Assembly: GCF_041504345.1 (NCBI RefSeq)
Contig: NZ_CP167894.1
Span: forward strand, 558,001 to 622,000
DNA: 64,000 nucleotides
Reading direction: 5' to 3'
Origin: Vibrio sp. BS-M-Sm-2
GTDB lineage: Bacteria; Pseudomonadota; Gammaproteobacteria; Enterobacterales; Vibrionaceae
Shown: in pieces, positions 35,381 to 46,200 of the stretch
Numbering within the stretch: the first letter of the stretch is position 1
Layout: each line of letters begins with the position of its first letter
Position numbers and translations under genes: made by a program
Notes under the pieces: generated by a model
What the model saw: only the letters and a program-made list of their open reading frames with translations
What the model was told of the DNA's origin: nothing
Databases searched by the model: none

Positions 35381-36075
35381 TTAGTGTTTAGCTTTGGCCA
35401 ACTTAATGACCAAGGTTCAAGCCAACCGTCCAAACCGCTAGATACGGTTTCTTGGTGCCACTTCTCGCCTAAAGAGTCTAGGCTCCTTGGGTCACAGACA
35501 TATTCGTAGGCTTCTGATTGATAAGTAAATCGAATCGCGAAGGCGTGCAGATAACCTCTGTCAGCCTCACTCGATGGATTATAAATAGGGTCACCAACAA
35601 TGGCTGAGCCGATCGATTTCATCGCGACACGGATCTGGTGAGTTCGCCCTGTATAGGGTTTGCATAACAGCAGACGTTCACCGGGTTCCGCTGTTGCAGA
35701 TAGAAATTGGGTAATCGCCGGGTTTTCTTTAGTTGCCAGAAGTTTCCAGCTAGAGCGTCTTGAACGCTCCATATCACCAGAAATCAGCCCCTGCTTTTTC
35801 TTTGGCTTCTTAGAACCGAGCGCAAGGTAGTATTTCTCTACTTCACGCTTTGCAAATAGCTGTGAAAGCTCGCTCGCCGCCGACGCACTTTTTGCTAGCA
35901 GCAGAATGCCCGAGGTCATTTTATCTAATCGATGAACGAGATACAGCTTAGGCTCATTGATTGCCTTAGCAACTTCTTGAAGTAACATAGTATCGCCATC
36001 GTCTTTGTGGACGCTGACTCCAGGATGCTTATTGATAAGTAAAAAATCAGAGTGGTTCAGAAGAATATCGAACAT
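35377..36075 (-). CDS. RluA-family RNA pseudouridine synthase (TIGR01621-like)
   Basis: 232 residues. The catalytic motif VHRLDKMTSGILLLAKS carries the active-site Asp, followed by EKYYLAL, PYTGRTHQIRVAMKSIG and HAFAIRF, typical of RluA/TruC-type enzymes. No S4 domain is present. It isomerises uridine in rRNA or tRNA. Four-base overlap with the methyltransferase suggests a small RNA-modification operon. Confidence 0.88.
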   Translation of the reverse strand: MFDILLNHSDFLLINKHPGVSVHKDDGDTMLLQEVAKAINEPKLYLVHRLDKMTSGILLLAKSASAASELSQLFAKREVEKYYLALGSKKPKKKQGLISGDMERSRRSSWKLLATKENPAITQFLSATAEPGERLLLCKPYTGRTHQIRVAMKSIGSAIVGDPIYNPSSEADRGYLHAFAIRFTYQSEAYEYVCDPRSLDSLGEKWHQETVSSGLDGWLEPWSLSWPKLNTK

Positions 36076-36140
36076 GTAAAGGCTAGCTCCATTGTAGAAC
36101 GTGGAGTATACCGTGTCTGAATCCAGATTCCAGCTACGAA

Positions 36141-36184
36141 AAAGCCCAACTCATTCAATAAACATTGAATCATTGGGCTTCTTT
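36141..36184 (-). terminator. hairpin upstream of pseudouridine synthase gene
   Basis: AAGCCCAA...TTGGGCTT with an inner ATTCAAT/ATTGAAT stem. On the minus strand it is followed by TTTTT, so it may stop read-through from the NSS transporter. Confidence 0.6.
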
Positions 36185-36298
36185 TCAACCTGTACCAATT
36201 AGTGCTTAGTATTTGCTCGATTAGATTTAAGTAATTCGCACAAAGCAACTCGCCCTATGCAAGATTTTATTTTTCGTCGAAAATCAAATTTCAGAAAT

Positions 36299-36327
36299 AA
36301 AAAAACGGAAGCCAATGACCCCCGTTT
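36299..36327 (-). terminator. probable terminator after NSS transporter gene
   Basis: On the minus strand AAACGG...CCGTTT pairs over a GGGTCATTGGCTT loop and is followed by TTTTTTT, about 55 bases after the stop. Confidence 0.6.
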
Positions 36328-36381
36328 CTTAATTTACTTTAGCTCGCGATTGTAGCTTCTAAGAATTATGGTTTCTAAGAA

Positions 36382-37815
36382 CTATAGCTTCTTAGAGATT
36401 ACCGCAGAGCCAGCAATGATACCAATACCTAGTAGCATGATTGCACCTTTACCGCTGTCGAAGCCAGAAGAGATACCCATAAACGCAACGATAGCGATAG
36501 CTACTGGGATGATGTACTTAACTAGTGTGTACCATAAACCGAATAGTGGGAAAGATACTTCACCGTCGTTAGTGATCTCTTTCTCTAGGTCAGCGCGGTT
36601 TAGTCTCCAACCAGCGAAGATACATACCAACATACCGCCAACTGCTAGGAAGATCTTATCAGTTAGTAGGTCGAAGATATCGAATGCGCCAGTACCGAAC
36701 AGTGTAGGACCGAAGCCACCAAGTGATAGAGAAGCGAAGATACATAGAATCGCCATTACTACACTTGCAGATAGTACCGCAGTCACACGCTTCATGCCTT
36801 TCTCATCGATTAGGTAAGAAACCACAACTTCAAGTAGAGATACTGAAGATGTTAGTGCCGCAACACTTAGACCAACGAAGAACATTAGAGCGAATAGAAG
36901 ACCAACTACGCCGCCCATTTCAGCGAATAGCTGAGGAACAACAACGAATACTAGACCAGGACCAGCTGCTGGCTCCATACCGAATGCGAACATTGCAGGG
37001 AACATTGCAACACCAGCTAGGATAGCAACGCCTGTATCCATTGCTGTAACCATAGCTGTAGTTTGAACTAGGTTCTCTTTCTTCTTCAGGTAAGAACCGT
37101 ATGTCAACATACAACCCATACCAAGAGATAGTGAGAAGAATGCTTGACCTAATGCAGCTAGGATTACACCGCTGTCTACTTTAGAGAAGTCAGGGCTGAA
37201 TAAGAACTCTAGACCAGCCATCGCGCCCGGAAGCATGATGCCTTTGATGGATACTACAATCAGGATGATGAAAAGAAGTGGCATCAAAATCTTACCCGCT
37301 TTCTCAATACCTCCAGAAATACCCTTCATAACGATTACAACGTTAAGTAGTAGGTATAAGCCCATCCACATAAGTGGTTGAACTGGGTTTGAGATAAAGC
37401 CACCAAAGCTGTCACCAATTGCTTCAGGTGCGTCTAGTAGACCACCAGCAATTTTACCGATGTATGCGATAGACCAGCCACCTACTACAGGGTAGAAACC
37501 CATGATTAGCAGGCCACTTACTACGCCGATTACACCAGCGAACGTCCAGCGACGGTCAGTTGATTTAAATGCACCTACTGCTGATCTCTGCGTATGACGG
37601 CCAATCGCAAACTCAGTCAGCATGACACTGAAACCGATAAAGATTACAAAAAACAGGTAAATTGCAACGAATGCACCGCCGCCACTTTCGCCTGCTGTGT
37701 ATGGGAATTTCCAAATGTTACCTAAGCCAACAGCAGAACCTGCTGCAGCCATTACGAATCCTAACTTCGAACCCCAGGTATCGCGGGGTGTTGTGGTTGT
37801 ATTACTAGTAGCCAC
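36382..37815 (-). CDS. Neurotransmitter:sodium symporter (NSS) family transporter
   Basis: 477 residues from a GTG at 37815, chosen because GGAG lies five bases before it; the open frame runs to 37890. About 11-12 helices. The NSS signature near the start is intact (FVMAAAGSAVGLGNIWKFPY, then GESGGGAFVAIY), and TM6-8 residues in FFSLSLGMGCMLTYGSYL include the sodium/ligand sites. It imports an amino acid or amine with Na+. Transport substrate not predictable. Divergent from cls. Confidence 0.9.
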   Translation of the reverse strand: MATSNTTTTPRDTWGSKLGFVMAAAGSAVGLGNIWKFPYTAGESGGGAFVAIYLFFVIFIGFSVMLTEFAIGRHTQRSAVGAFKSTDRRWTFAGVIGVVSGLLIMGFYPVVGGWSIAYIGKIAGGLLDAPEAIGDSFGGFISNPVQPLMWMGLYLLLNVVIVMKGISGGIEKAGKILMPLLFIILIVVSIKGIMLPGAMAGLEFLFSPDFSKVDSGVILAALGQAFFSLSLGMGCMLTYGSYLKKKENLVQTTAMVTAMDTGVAILAGVAMFPAMFAFGMEPAAGPGLVFVVVPQLFAEMGGVVGLLFALMFFVGLSVAALTSSVSLLEVVVSYLIDEKGMKRVTAVLSASVVMAILCIFASLSLGGFGPTLFGTGAFDIFDLLTDKIFLAVGGMLVCIFAGWRLNRADLEKEITNDGEVSFPLFGLWYTLVKYIIPVAIAIVAFMGISSGFDSGKGAIMLLGIGIIAGSAVISKKL

Positions 37816-38182
37816 GTTTACTCCAAACTTTTGTGTTATGTGATGTTGTGTTTTGCTTTGGGTGGCGTCTTTAAAAGATAAGGTGTACATGAAAATTTAC
37901 ACACCTAAAAGATTTGATTGACGCTCGTTATATAGCAAGTAAACCAGTTTAAGAATAAAATTGGAAGCCCGAACCGTATAAATTTCGTTACCAATGTAAA
38001 TTTTTATGGTTAAATGCCGCCTTTTCATACAAAACAATCGTTTTCGTCTTAAGTTAACCAAAACTTAACAACTATAACCTGTTTACAGCTTTAGCTCTAA
38101 TTTGTAAATAGTTGATTCCTTAAATTCCCATATCCGTAAAATAGCATTACTATCTAAGTGTCTCTTTTTTCGAGTATTCAAT
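37816..38182. other. 367-base divergent intergenic region
   Basis: Lies between the NSS transporter and cardiolipin synthase genes. AT-rich with several A/T tracts and presumably two promoters. No confident operator, riboswitch or small gene. Confidence 0.4.
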
Positions 38183-39637
38183 GTGGAAAAGCTCTACCAT
38201 TTTTTAACTTTAGCCTCTGTCGCTTTGTACTGGGTACTTGTAGCCGGTGTGACTTTTCGTGTCGTACTAAAACGCCGCTCTGTCAGCGTTTCTCTCGCGT
38301 GGCTCATGGTTATCTACATTATCCCAATAGTTGGTGTGGCTTGTTACTTCCTTTTCGGAGAGCTAAACCTAGGCCGAAAGCGGGCTGAGCGCGCACATCG
38401 CATGTTTACTCCGTTTGGCGATTGGTTCCGAAAACTAGATGATTGTCAGCTCCACCTTCCAGGAAAGGTCGGCTCCCCTATCCACAAGATTGATGAACTT
38501 TGTAACAATCGGATGGGCATTCCTGCACTTAGCGGAAACACGCTTTCACTGCAAGCTTCTCCCAATGAGATCTTACACGCAATTATCGAAGATATAGAAA
38601 ATGCCCAAACCAGTATCAAGATGGTTTTCTATATTTGGCACCCAGGAGGCTTAACTGATTCGGTTGCTTCCGCTCTCATTCGAGCTGCCAAACGTGGCGT
38701 AGATGTTAAGGTTTTACTTGATTCTGCAGGTAGCCCGCGCTTTTTCAAAAGTCACTGGCGCTCAATGATGAAAGACGCCGGTGTGCAAGTTGTACAAGCA
38801 CTGGAAGTAAGCCCTTGGCGTATTTTCTTACGCCGTTTAGATCTAAGGCAGCACCGTAAGATCATCGTGATTGATGAAACCATTGCCTATACCGGTTCAA
38901 TGAACATGGTTGACCCTGCTCACTTCAAACAGAGTTCAGGTGTTGGCCAGTGGATTGACGTAATGGTTCGCGTAACTGGCCCAACCGTAAATGTGCTGTC
39001 AGCCATTCATGGTTGGGATTGGGAAGTCGAAACAGGTGAACGAATCCTTCCTGATTTACCAGAGTGTCCGGTTGAAGAGGTAATAACGCATCACCCTGTT
39101 CAAGTAGTGCCATCAGGTCCTGGCATGCCGGAATATTTGATCCTACAAGTTCTGACCATTGCGATTAATCAGGCAAACCATTCTGTTCGCATCACAACCC
39201 CCTACTTTGTACCGAGTGCCGATTTATTAGAGACACTGAAAATGACGGCGCAACGTGGTGTAAACGTAGAACTGATCATTCCACATAACAACGATTCACT
39301 GATGGTTAAGTGGGCTTCGCGCGCGTTTTATACCGAACTACTTGAAGCAGGCGTGAAGATTTACGAGTTTTACGGTGGGCTTCTTCACACCAAATCGGTA
39401 GTGATTGATGAAGAGTTTTGTTTAATCGGAACGGTCAATATCGACATGCGCAGCCTTTGGTTAAACTTCGAAGTGACGCTCGCCGTTGACGATGTACACT
39501 TCACTCAACAGCTCTCTGAGCTACAGCAATCGTACATTGAATTATCTCACCCAGTTGTACTGGACCAGTGGGAACAGAGAAAGTTGCGAAATCGCTTCTT
39601 TGAAAGATTGTTCTATTTGTTCAACCCTCTGCTGTAA
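38183..39637 (+). CDS. cls: Cardiolipin synthase
   Basis: 484 residues from a GTG. Two N-terminal membrane helices (LASVALYWVLVAGVTF and AWLMVIYIIPIVGVACYF) precede a phospholipase D-type body with two HKD motifs: QHRKIIVIDETIAYTGSMN and HTKSVVIDEEFCLIGTVNID. It condenses two phosphatidylglycerol molecules (ClsA/B type) at the inner membrane. The length is the normal one for ClsA. Monocistronic. Confidence 0.9.
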   Translation: MEKLYHFLTLASVALYWVLVAGVTFRVVLKRRSVSVSLAWLMVIYIIPIVGVACYFLFGELNLGRKRAERAHRMFTPFGDWFRKLDDCQLHLPGKVGSPIHKIDELCNNRMGIPALSGNTLSLQASPNEILHAIIEDIENAQTSIKMVFYIWHPGGLTDSVASALIRAAKRGVDVKVLLDSAGSPRFFKSHWRSMMKDAGVQVVQALEVSPWRIFLRRLDLRQHRKIIVIDETIAYTGSMNMVDPAHFKQSSGVGQWIDVMVRVTGPTVNVLSAIHGWDWEVETGERILPDLPECPVEEVITHHPVQVVPSGPGMPEYLILQVLTIAINQANHSVRITTPYFVPSADLLETLKMTAQRGVNVELIIPHNNDSLMVKWASRAFYTELLEAGVKIYEFYGGLLHTKSVVIDEEFCLIGTVNIDMRSLWLNFEVTLAVDDVHFTQQLSELQQSYIELSHPVVLDQWEQRKLRNRFFERLFYLFNPLL

Positions 39638-39818
39638 TACCTATGATGAGTCGATTGCGGCTCATCACTTCCTCCCGTAAGTTTTTAACCTTTTACCATT
39701 AATTAAGTGAAAGGTTAAAAAGCGAAAGAAAAGCGTAAAAACTCCGGCTCCCCTCTTGCTTTGAAGGCTATTGGCATGTTTTAAATAGGACATAACCGAT
39801 TGATAAGGAATTCACAGC

Positions 39819-41003
39819 ATGTCCGAGAACAAAACCACTAAGCTGATCACTGCAGGTCGTGATAAGAAGTGGACCAATGGTGTCGTTAACCCACCAGTAC
39901 AGCGCGCTTCAACTGTCGTATTCAACTCAGTAGAAGAAAAGCGTAAAGCTACGATTAACCGCGCTAACAAAACACTTTTTTACGGACGTCGTGGAACCAA
40001 TACTCATTTCGCCTTCCAAGATGCCATGGTTGAAGTTGAAGGCGGCGCAGGCTGTGCACTCTACCCTTGTGGTACAGCTGCCATTTCTAATGCTATCCTC
40101 TCTTTCGTAGAAACAGGTGACCATATTCTGATGGTCGATACCTGCTACGAACCGACACGTGATTTCTGTGACACCATTATGAAAAAGATGGGAGTCGAGA
40201 CAACTTACTACGAGCCAACGATTGGTGAAGGCATCCAAGACCTTATTAAGCCAAACACTAAGGTTCTGTTTACCGAATCTCCGGGTTCAGTCACCATGGA
40301 AGTTCAAGACATTCCAACGCTCGCGCGAATTGCCCATGAACATGACATCATCGTGATGTTAGACAACACTTGGGCAGCCGGCGTTAACTTCTCACCATTT
40401 GATTTCGGTGTTGATATCTCGATCCAAGCAGCGACTAAGTACATCGTGGGCCACTCTGATGTGATGTTAGGGACTGCGGTCGCCAATGAAAAATGTTGGG
40501 ACCAACTGAGAGAACAGAGCTACCTGATGGGCCAGTGTGTATCGCCAGATGACGCTTACCTAGGACTACGCGGTATTCGTACTCTTGATGTTCGCCTACG
40601 CCAACACGCAGAAAGCAGCTTGAAAGTCGCAAAATGGTTAGAGACTCGCCCTGAGGTTGACCACGTTCGTCACCCTGCGCTTGAGTCTTGTCCTGGCCAT
40701 GAGTTCTTCAAACGAGATTTCACCGGTGGTAATGGCTTGTTCTCTTTCGTACTGAAGAACTCCAACACAAAGGCGACCACAGCGCTACTTGATGGTATGA
40801 CGCACTTTAGTATGGGTTACTCATGGGGCGGCTTTGAGAGTTTGATTCTAGCAAACGAACCGAACAGTTTTGATAGCCTAAGAACAGTAGCGAACCCTAA
40901 CTTCGAAGGTACCTTAATTCGCGTTCATATCGGCTTAGAAGATGTTGATGACCTGATTGCAGACCTAGAAGCAGGGTTAGAGCGTTACAACGCACTCGTT
41001 TAA
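39819..41003 (+). CDS. metC: Cystathionine beta-lyase
   Basis: 394 residues. PLP-dependent Cys/Met-metabolism enzyme. The PLP lysine is in QAATKYIVGHSDVMLG; YPCGTAAISNAIL, MLDNTWAAGVNF and SYSWGGFESLI-type segments match MetC rather than MetB. It cleaves cystathionine to homocysteine in methionine synthesis. AAGGAATTC lies just before the ATG. Monocistronic with its own terminator. Confidence 0.9.
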   Translation: MSENKTTKLITAGRDKKWTNGVVNPPVQRASTVVFNSVEEKRKATINRANKTLFYGRRGTNTHFAFQDAMVEVEGGAGCALYPCGTAAISNAILSFVETGDHILMVDTCYEPTRDFCDTIMKKMGVETTYYEPTIGEGIQDLIKPNTKVLFTESPGSVTMEVQDIPTLARIAHEHDIIVMLDNTWAAGVNFSPFDFGVDISIQAATKYIVGHSDVMLGTAVANEKCWDQLREQSYLMGQCVSPDDAYLGLRGIRTLDVRLRQHAESSLKVAKWLETRPEVDHVRHPALESCPGHEFFKRDFTGGNGLFSFVLKNSNTKATTALLDGMTHFSMGYSWGGFESLILANEPNSFDSLRTVANPNFEGTLIRVHIGLEDVDDLIADLEAGLERYNALV

Positions 41004-41028
41004 TTTAAAGCGTTAACAGACTCAGACC

Positions 41029-41055
41029 AAAAAGGCAGGATATTCCTGCCTTTTT
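41029..41055 (+). terminator. Rho-independent terminator after metC
   Basis: AAAAAGGCAGGA-TAT-TCCTGCCTTTTT; a 12-bp perfect stem with A/T flanks, useful on both strands and lying between metC and the leftward gene at 41090. Confidence 0.9.
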
Positions 41056-41089
41056 CAGATTAGCGTATTAGACACATAGCTTTAAAAAG

Positions 41090-41560
41090 CTATTGAACGT
41101 TAAAACAGGCCCAATTGAAAATTTCAGAACGGTGTTCATTGAACATATACAACGACTGTTCCTTTACCACAATGGCGTAGTCTATTGTCACCCCTTTATA
41201 CTCACTGTAATCCTGATTAATAATAGGATCATGAAAAGGGGTCGCCGTTCTCACATCAATAATGCTCATCGACAAACGATTACCATCAAGGCCATAGTAC
41301 CCGGAATACAAATTTTCCATTGTACTCTCCTTCCCATCTTGTTCGGTAATCGTCACAAACTCTCTCATACTGAAAGTATGGTCAGACTGAAAAGTAATAC
41401 TTATACGCTCATAAAGTGATTGGTATGGTTGGAATGCCTGAGATAAAAAATCAGTTTTGACCGTTTTACAGTGCCATCGAGTACCTGCTAGTACGCTTTG
41501 TTCCAACAAAAAGCTCGCAGCAGCGATTGCAACAAGAACGAGTAAGCCAATTAGTCGCAA
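41090..41560 (-). CDS. Small membrane-anchored partner protein of the regulator upstream
   Basis: 156 residues from a TTG start, with GGAG a few bases before it. It overlaps the end of the regulator gene by 10 bases. The N-terminal hydrophobic stretch (LIGLLVLVAIAAASFLLEQSVLA) is followed by a domain with Cys at GTRWHCKTV and a terminal NWACFNVQ that could form a disulphide. Family not recognised, but position and overlap resemble ToxS-type partners. A role in stabilising or signalling to the regulator is inferred. Confidence 0.65.
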   Translation of the reverse strand: MRLIGLLVLVAIAAASFLLEQSVLAGTRWHCKTVKTDFLSQAFQPYQSLYERISITFQSDHTFSMREFVTITEQDGKESTMENLYSGYYGLDGNRLSMSIIDVRTATPFHDPIINQDYSEYKGVTIDYAIVVKEQSLYMFNEHRSEIFNWACFNVQ

Positions 41561-42489
41561 AAGTAACTCCTCTTTTCCATGTACTGAGTAAATGAATCAA
41601 AAGATGACTCTACATTGAAAACTGAAGCACCGTAATTCAAAGCTTCCCCATTTTCCCTCTGAACCAGCATATATAACGCATCACTTTCCGGTTGATCGAC
41701 TGATGGATAGATACGGACAAACACATCAACATTACACTGGCTAGGTATCACATCCGTTAGCTTTTGAGTAATCGCAGGCAACGAATAGGAATCATTGTGC
41801 GCAATATGGAAAAAGTAGTGATTGGTATTATCTGTGTAGCTGTCGCGATATTCCGTCTTATCCACAAAATAAGGCTGTGGCGTATAATAGGTTTGGAAAA
41901 GGTTGAACGCCGTTACGACGACACAAATCAATGCGACTAAATAGCCCGCTTGAACGACATGAGCATTACTTTTTGAATTTGAAGGTTCTAATTCAGTTGA
42001 GTTCGGTTCTTGGTTGGAAGGCGTCTTGAAACCAGTATCAGTTACCGTTGCCGTGTTAACATCTGTAGATATTTCAGTTGCAGCCAACACTTCTTTAGCG
42101 ATAGGCGAAGAGTTTGATTTAGATGCCTTCGCAGTCACTTGAGAAGGCAAAATTTCAGTTTTGCTTGGCTTTATCGACTCGTAGATTTCAAGTGAATAAC
42201 CCGTTTTACTGACCGTGCGAATGGTCGCACAGCCACAAGTCACTCGTGACAGCGTTTTTCTAATCTTAGATATCACGTTAGTGAGCGCTTGCTCTGAGAC
42301 AATCACATTGCCCCAGCACCTATCAAATATCAGGCCTCGTTCAATGCACTCACCTTCATTTTCAAGTAAGAACAGAAACACCTTACCTTCTATCGGCGCG
42401 ATAGTTTCTACGTGGCCATCTTCACGCACAAACTGCCTAAGCAAAGGATCATAACGAGCATCACAGATTTGGTAGCTTTGTTGTTTCAC
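41551..42489 (-). CDS. ToxR-like transmembrane winged-helix regulator
   Basis: 312 residues. Winged helix at about 10-105 (IEGKVFLFLLENEGECIERGLIFDRCWGN, SEQALTNVISKIRKTL, then RTVSKTGYSLEI). A Ser/Thr/Asn-rich linker and a single helix at about 190 (AGYLVALICVVVTAFNLFQTYY) follow. A periplasmic domain of about 105 residues has one Cys near the middle (PSQCNVD) and one near the end (YFCD). Unlike the two pilus-flanking regulators it has a true periplasmic domain. Targets unknown; its downstream partner overlaps it. Confidence 0.8.
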   Translation of the reverse strand: MKQQSYQICDARYDPLLRQFVREDGHVETIAPIEGKVFLFLLENEGECIERGLIFDRCWGNVIVSEQALTNVISKIRKTLSRVTCGCATIRTVSKTGYSLEIYESIKPSKTEILPSQVTAKASKSNSSPIAKEVLAATEISTDVNTATVTDTGFKTPSNQEPNSTELEPSNSKSNAHVVQAGYLVALICVVVTAFNLFQTYYTPQPYFVDKTEYRDSYTDNTNHYFFHIAHNDSYSLPAITQKLTDVIPSQCNVDVFVRIYPSVDQPESDALYMLVQRENGEALNYGASVFNVESSFDSFTQYMEKRSYFCD

Positions 42490-42598
42490 TATCGTCTTCT
42501 AGGTTTGAATTTGGTCGCATATGATATTGAATAGTTTATAAATGACCAGTAAATTTTCCTATATTAACGCAATTATTTTTCGACAATAAATAACACTT

Positions 42599-43165
42599 TT
42601 ATTTGTGCGGACAACCCACAACATGGTCATTAACCATGCCTGTCGCTTGCATGAACGCGTAACAGATTGTTTCCCCTACAAACTTAAAGCCTCTCTTCTT
42701 CAAAAACTTACTCATCGCTTTAGATTGCTCGGTAGAAGCGGGAACTTGAGACATCTCAGTCCATTGATTCACAATCATCTTGTTATCGACAAACTGCCAT
42801 AAAGCATTTGAAAGAGAGCCGAACTCTTGCTGTAATTCAAGCGTTGCTCTCGCATTATTGTATACCGAAGCAATCTTGCCCTTGTGCTTAACCACATCGA
42901 AGTTTTCAATGATGTGCGGCACGTTGTCTTCATTCAACTCAGCTAACTTATTTAGATCGTAATTATCAAATGCAGCACGATACCCTTCACGCTTTTTAAG
43001 GATCGTAATCCAACTCAGACCCGCTTGAGCACCTTCTAAGGTAATGAACTCAAATAGAACTTGGTCATCATAAACAGGTACGCCCCACTCTACATCGTGG
43101 TACTCCCTTTCAAGCTCGTGTTTAAGTGCCCATGCACAGGTTCTATCCACTGTATTCGCTTCCAT
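42599..43165 (-). CDS. tag: DNA-3-methyladenine glycosylase I
   Basis: 188 residues from the ATG at 43165 (AAGAGA upstream); the frame runs further to 43210. The Tag family is clear from RTCAWAL (Cys/His zinc region), EYHDVEWGVPVYDDQVLFEFITLEGAQAGLSW with the catalytic Glu, and the C-terminal HVVGCPHK. It excises N3-methyladenine from alkylated DNA. Leftward, downstream of the RND efflux operon terminator. Confidence 0.92.
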   Translation of the reverse strand: MEANTVDRTCAWALKHELEREYHDVEWGVPVYDDQVLFEFITLEGAQAGLSWITILKKREGYRAAFDNYDLNKLAELNEDNVPHIIENFDVVKHKGKIASVYNNARATLELQQEFGSLSNALWQFVDNKMIVNQWTEMSQVPASTEQSKAMSKFLKKRGFKFVGETICYAFMQATGMVNDHVVGCPHK

Positions 43166-43197
43166 TTCGATAGTCTCTTTTAGTAATCGTACATAAA

Positions 43198-43227
43198 AAT
43201 AATGCCCCATTCAGGGGCATTATTTCA
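43198..43227 (-). terminator. Rho-independent terminator of the RND efflux operon
   Basis: AATAATGCCCC-(T)GAAT-GGGGCATTATTTTT on the minus strand, 15 bases after the transporter stop. Confidence 0.8.
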
Positions 43228-43241
43228 AAGGTTAATTAGCG

Positions 43242-46200
43242 TTAAGCCACTTCAATTTTATGGAACAGACGATACAGCACGGGTACCACGATTAGCGTCA
43301 GTACAGTCGCAAAGCCCAAACCAAACATAATGGTCACCGCCATTGGTTTGAAGAAGATATCCGGCAATAGAGGGATCATACCAAGAATGGTTGTGATCGC
43401 TGCCATACATACCGGACGAACACGACTCAGTGCCGCATCAACAACCGCTACATACGGGTCTTTGCCTGATTTCATCTCAATCTCAATTTGATCAAGCAGC
43501 ACGATTCCGTTCTTCAGAAGCATCCCAGATAGACTCAAGAAACCCAACAGCGCCATAAAACCAAATGGTGTATTCAAGGCTAACAAGCCTGTCGTCACCC
43601 CAATCAACGCCAATGGAACCGTTAACCAAACAATCAGAGGCTCTTTAACCGAGTTAAACAAGAACACAGTGATTAAGAACATAAACAAGTAACCCAGAGG
43701 CATGGTCGTGAACAGTGACGCCTGCGCATCCGCTGATGACTCATATTCACCACCCCACTCCAGTGAGTAACCCGGCGGCATCTCAATCGCTTCAATCTGT
43801 GGTTGTAAGCGTTTCTGTAAAGTTGATGCTGTCTCTTCACCCAGTAGATCTGGATCCGCCATTACTGTCAGCATGCGCTTACGGTTCTTACGAATGATCA
43901 GTGGATCTTCCCACTCCAACTCGTAACCTAAAGTCACTTGTTGCAGTGGGATGTATTCACTTAACGCAGGGCTCCAGATCTTCATGCCTTCGATGTTACG
44001 AATATCAACACGCTCATCTTCAGGCAAACGAGCCACAATCGGCATCAGCGTTGTACCATCACGGTATACACCAATTGATTTACCAGAGAAAGACATCGCT
44101 AGGAAGTCATCGACATCAGACTTGGTGATACCGTAACGACGCGCTTGGCTTTCGTTGAACTGAGGTTCTAAAACCTTAGTTCTTTCACGCCAGTCGTGAC
44201 GAACGTTAAATGCACCGCTATCGGCACGCATTACATCCATCACTTGTGCTGCGATTGAACGTAACACCGTTGGATCAGAACCCACAATACGAGCTTCAAT
44301 CTTCGCACCGCCACCAGGACCTAACTCAATCTGTTTTAGCTTGTAGTCGATCTCTGGGAATTGGCCGTTTACATGTTCACGGAAACGCTTCATCAACCCT
44401 TCAAGCACTTCGTAACTCTTCACGCGAACCGTTATCTCGCCGTAAGCGCTATAACTTTTCTCTGGCGCATAGGTCAACATAAAACGTTGCAGACCTTTAC
44501 CCGCCGTTGTCGTAATGTGTTCAACTTCGTCCTGCTCAGCTAACCAACTTTCAAGCACTTTAAGCTTGGTATTCGTCGCTCGAATATCCGTCCCTTCCGG
44601 CATCCACACATCAACTTGGAACATAGGTGTCGTTGAAGAGGGGAAGAAAGCTTGTTTCACAAAGCCAAAACCGTACACACTCGCGCCTAAACCAATAATC
44701 AGGACAAACATGGTGAGCCAGGCACGCTTCATGCAGAACTCAAGGAAGTTTTTGTAGATAACAAAAACCATCCCGTTGTATGGGTCTTTACCTTCGCTAT
44801 CTGGGTCGACCTTCTGACCTTTAAAGAACATGTCAGCAAAGAACGGCGTGAGCGAGATGGCAGTAAACCAACTCAGCATCAAGGAGATAAGTAGAACTGT
44901 GAACAAGGTGCCACAGTATTCGCCAGTTGAGTCTTCAGATAAACCAATTGGAGCAAATGCGGTTACTGCAATGACGGTAGCACCAAGCAAAGGCCATTTG
45001 GTTTGGGTTACGATATCGGTGGCGGCCTGCATCCGGGTTCGCCCTTTCTGCGTGCCGATCAATATCCCTTCCACCACCACAATGGCGTTATCCACCAGCA
45101 TCCCCAAGGCGATAACCAATGCACCTAATGAAATACGCTGGAGGTCAATCTTGAAGTACTGCATGAAAATAAAGGTACCGAACACGGTCAACAGCAGTAT
45201 CAAACCGATCAACAGACCTGAGCGTAGACCCATGAAGAACAGTAGAACTACAATTACGATCGCAACCGCCTGCCCTAAGCTCACCACGAAGCCGCTTACT
45301 GACTTATCTACTTCCTTCGGTTGGTTGTAAACCTCTGAAATATCGATCCCGACCGGCTGTTGGTATTTCAATTCAGCAAGTCTGCGGTCAAACGCTTCAC
45401 CCACTGCGACCACGTTCACACCTTGTGCAAAGGACACCCCAAGGTTAAGTGCAAGTTTACCGTTGTAACCGATGATGTTGCTCGGTACTTCAACATAGCC
45501 ACGAGTGACGTCAGCTACGTCTTTCAAATAGATAAGACCTTGAGCACCGCCTTCAGTCAGAATCAAATCGCCAAGCTGTTCTACATTCTGGAACTCACCC
45601 GTTGGATGGATTCGAATGTATTCGTCACCAATTCTTACCGCACCCGCACTTGATACAATGTTTTGAGTCGATAAAAGATTAAATACCGTGCTTGGAGACA
45701 GACCTAAGGAGCTTATTCGCTTCATTGATATTTCAATGAAAACTTGCTCTTGTTGTTGACCAGAAACAGAGACCTTACTGACCCCATCAACCAACTCCAG
45801 CTCTCGCCTTAGGTAATCGATATAATCCAGCAGCTCTTTATAGCTGTAGCCATCACCCGTTACCGCCAGCAAAATACCGTAAACGTCACCGAAATCATCG
45901 ATAACTTGAGGGTCATTCACGCCCGGTGGCAGTTCGACCTTCAAATCATTCACTTTTCGACGAAGTTCATCCCATATTTGCGGAAGATCATCGGGGCCGT
46001 AGTTATTCTTCATCGTTACCGTTACCTGAGACAAGCCACGGCTAGAAATAGAGTTCACTTCGTCGACATAGGTAAGCTGTTGAATCGCTTTCTCTAGTGG
46101 GTAAGTCACTTCTTCTTCCACCTGCTGAGGCGTAGCCCCTGGGTACGAAGTCACTACCATTGCATCTTTGATGGTAAAGGCAGGGTCCTCTAAACGACCC

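Noticed and set aside
39680..39722. Inverted repeat TTTTTAACCTTT...AAAGGTTAAAAA upstream of metC
   Set aside because: Long AT-rich stem without a T-run after the second arm; could be a weak cls terminator or chance, not strong enough to list.
43715..45653. Many open frames on the plus strand across the RND pump gene
   Set aside because: Shadows of the real leftward pump gene, without ribosome sites or recognisable products.
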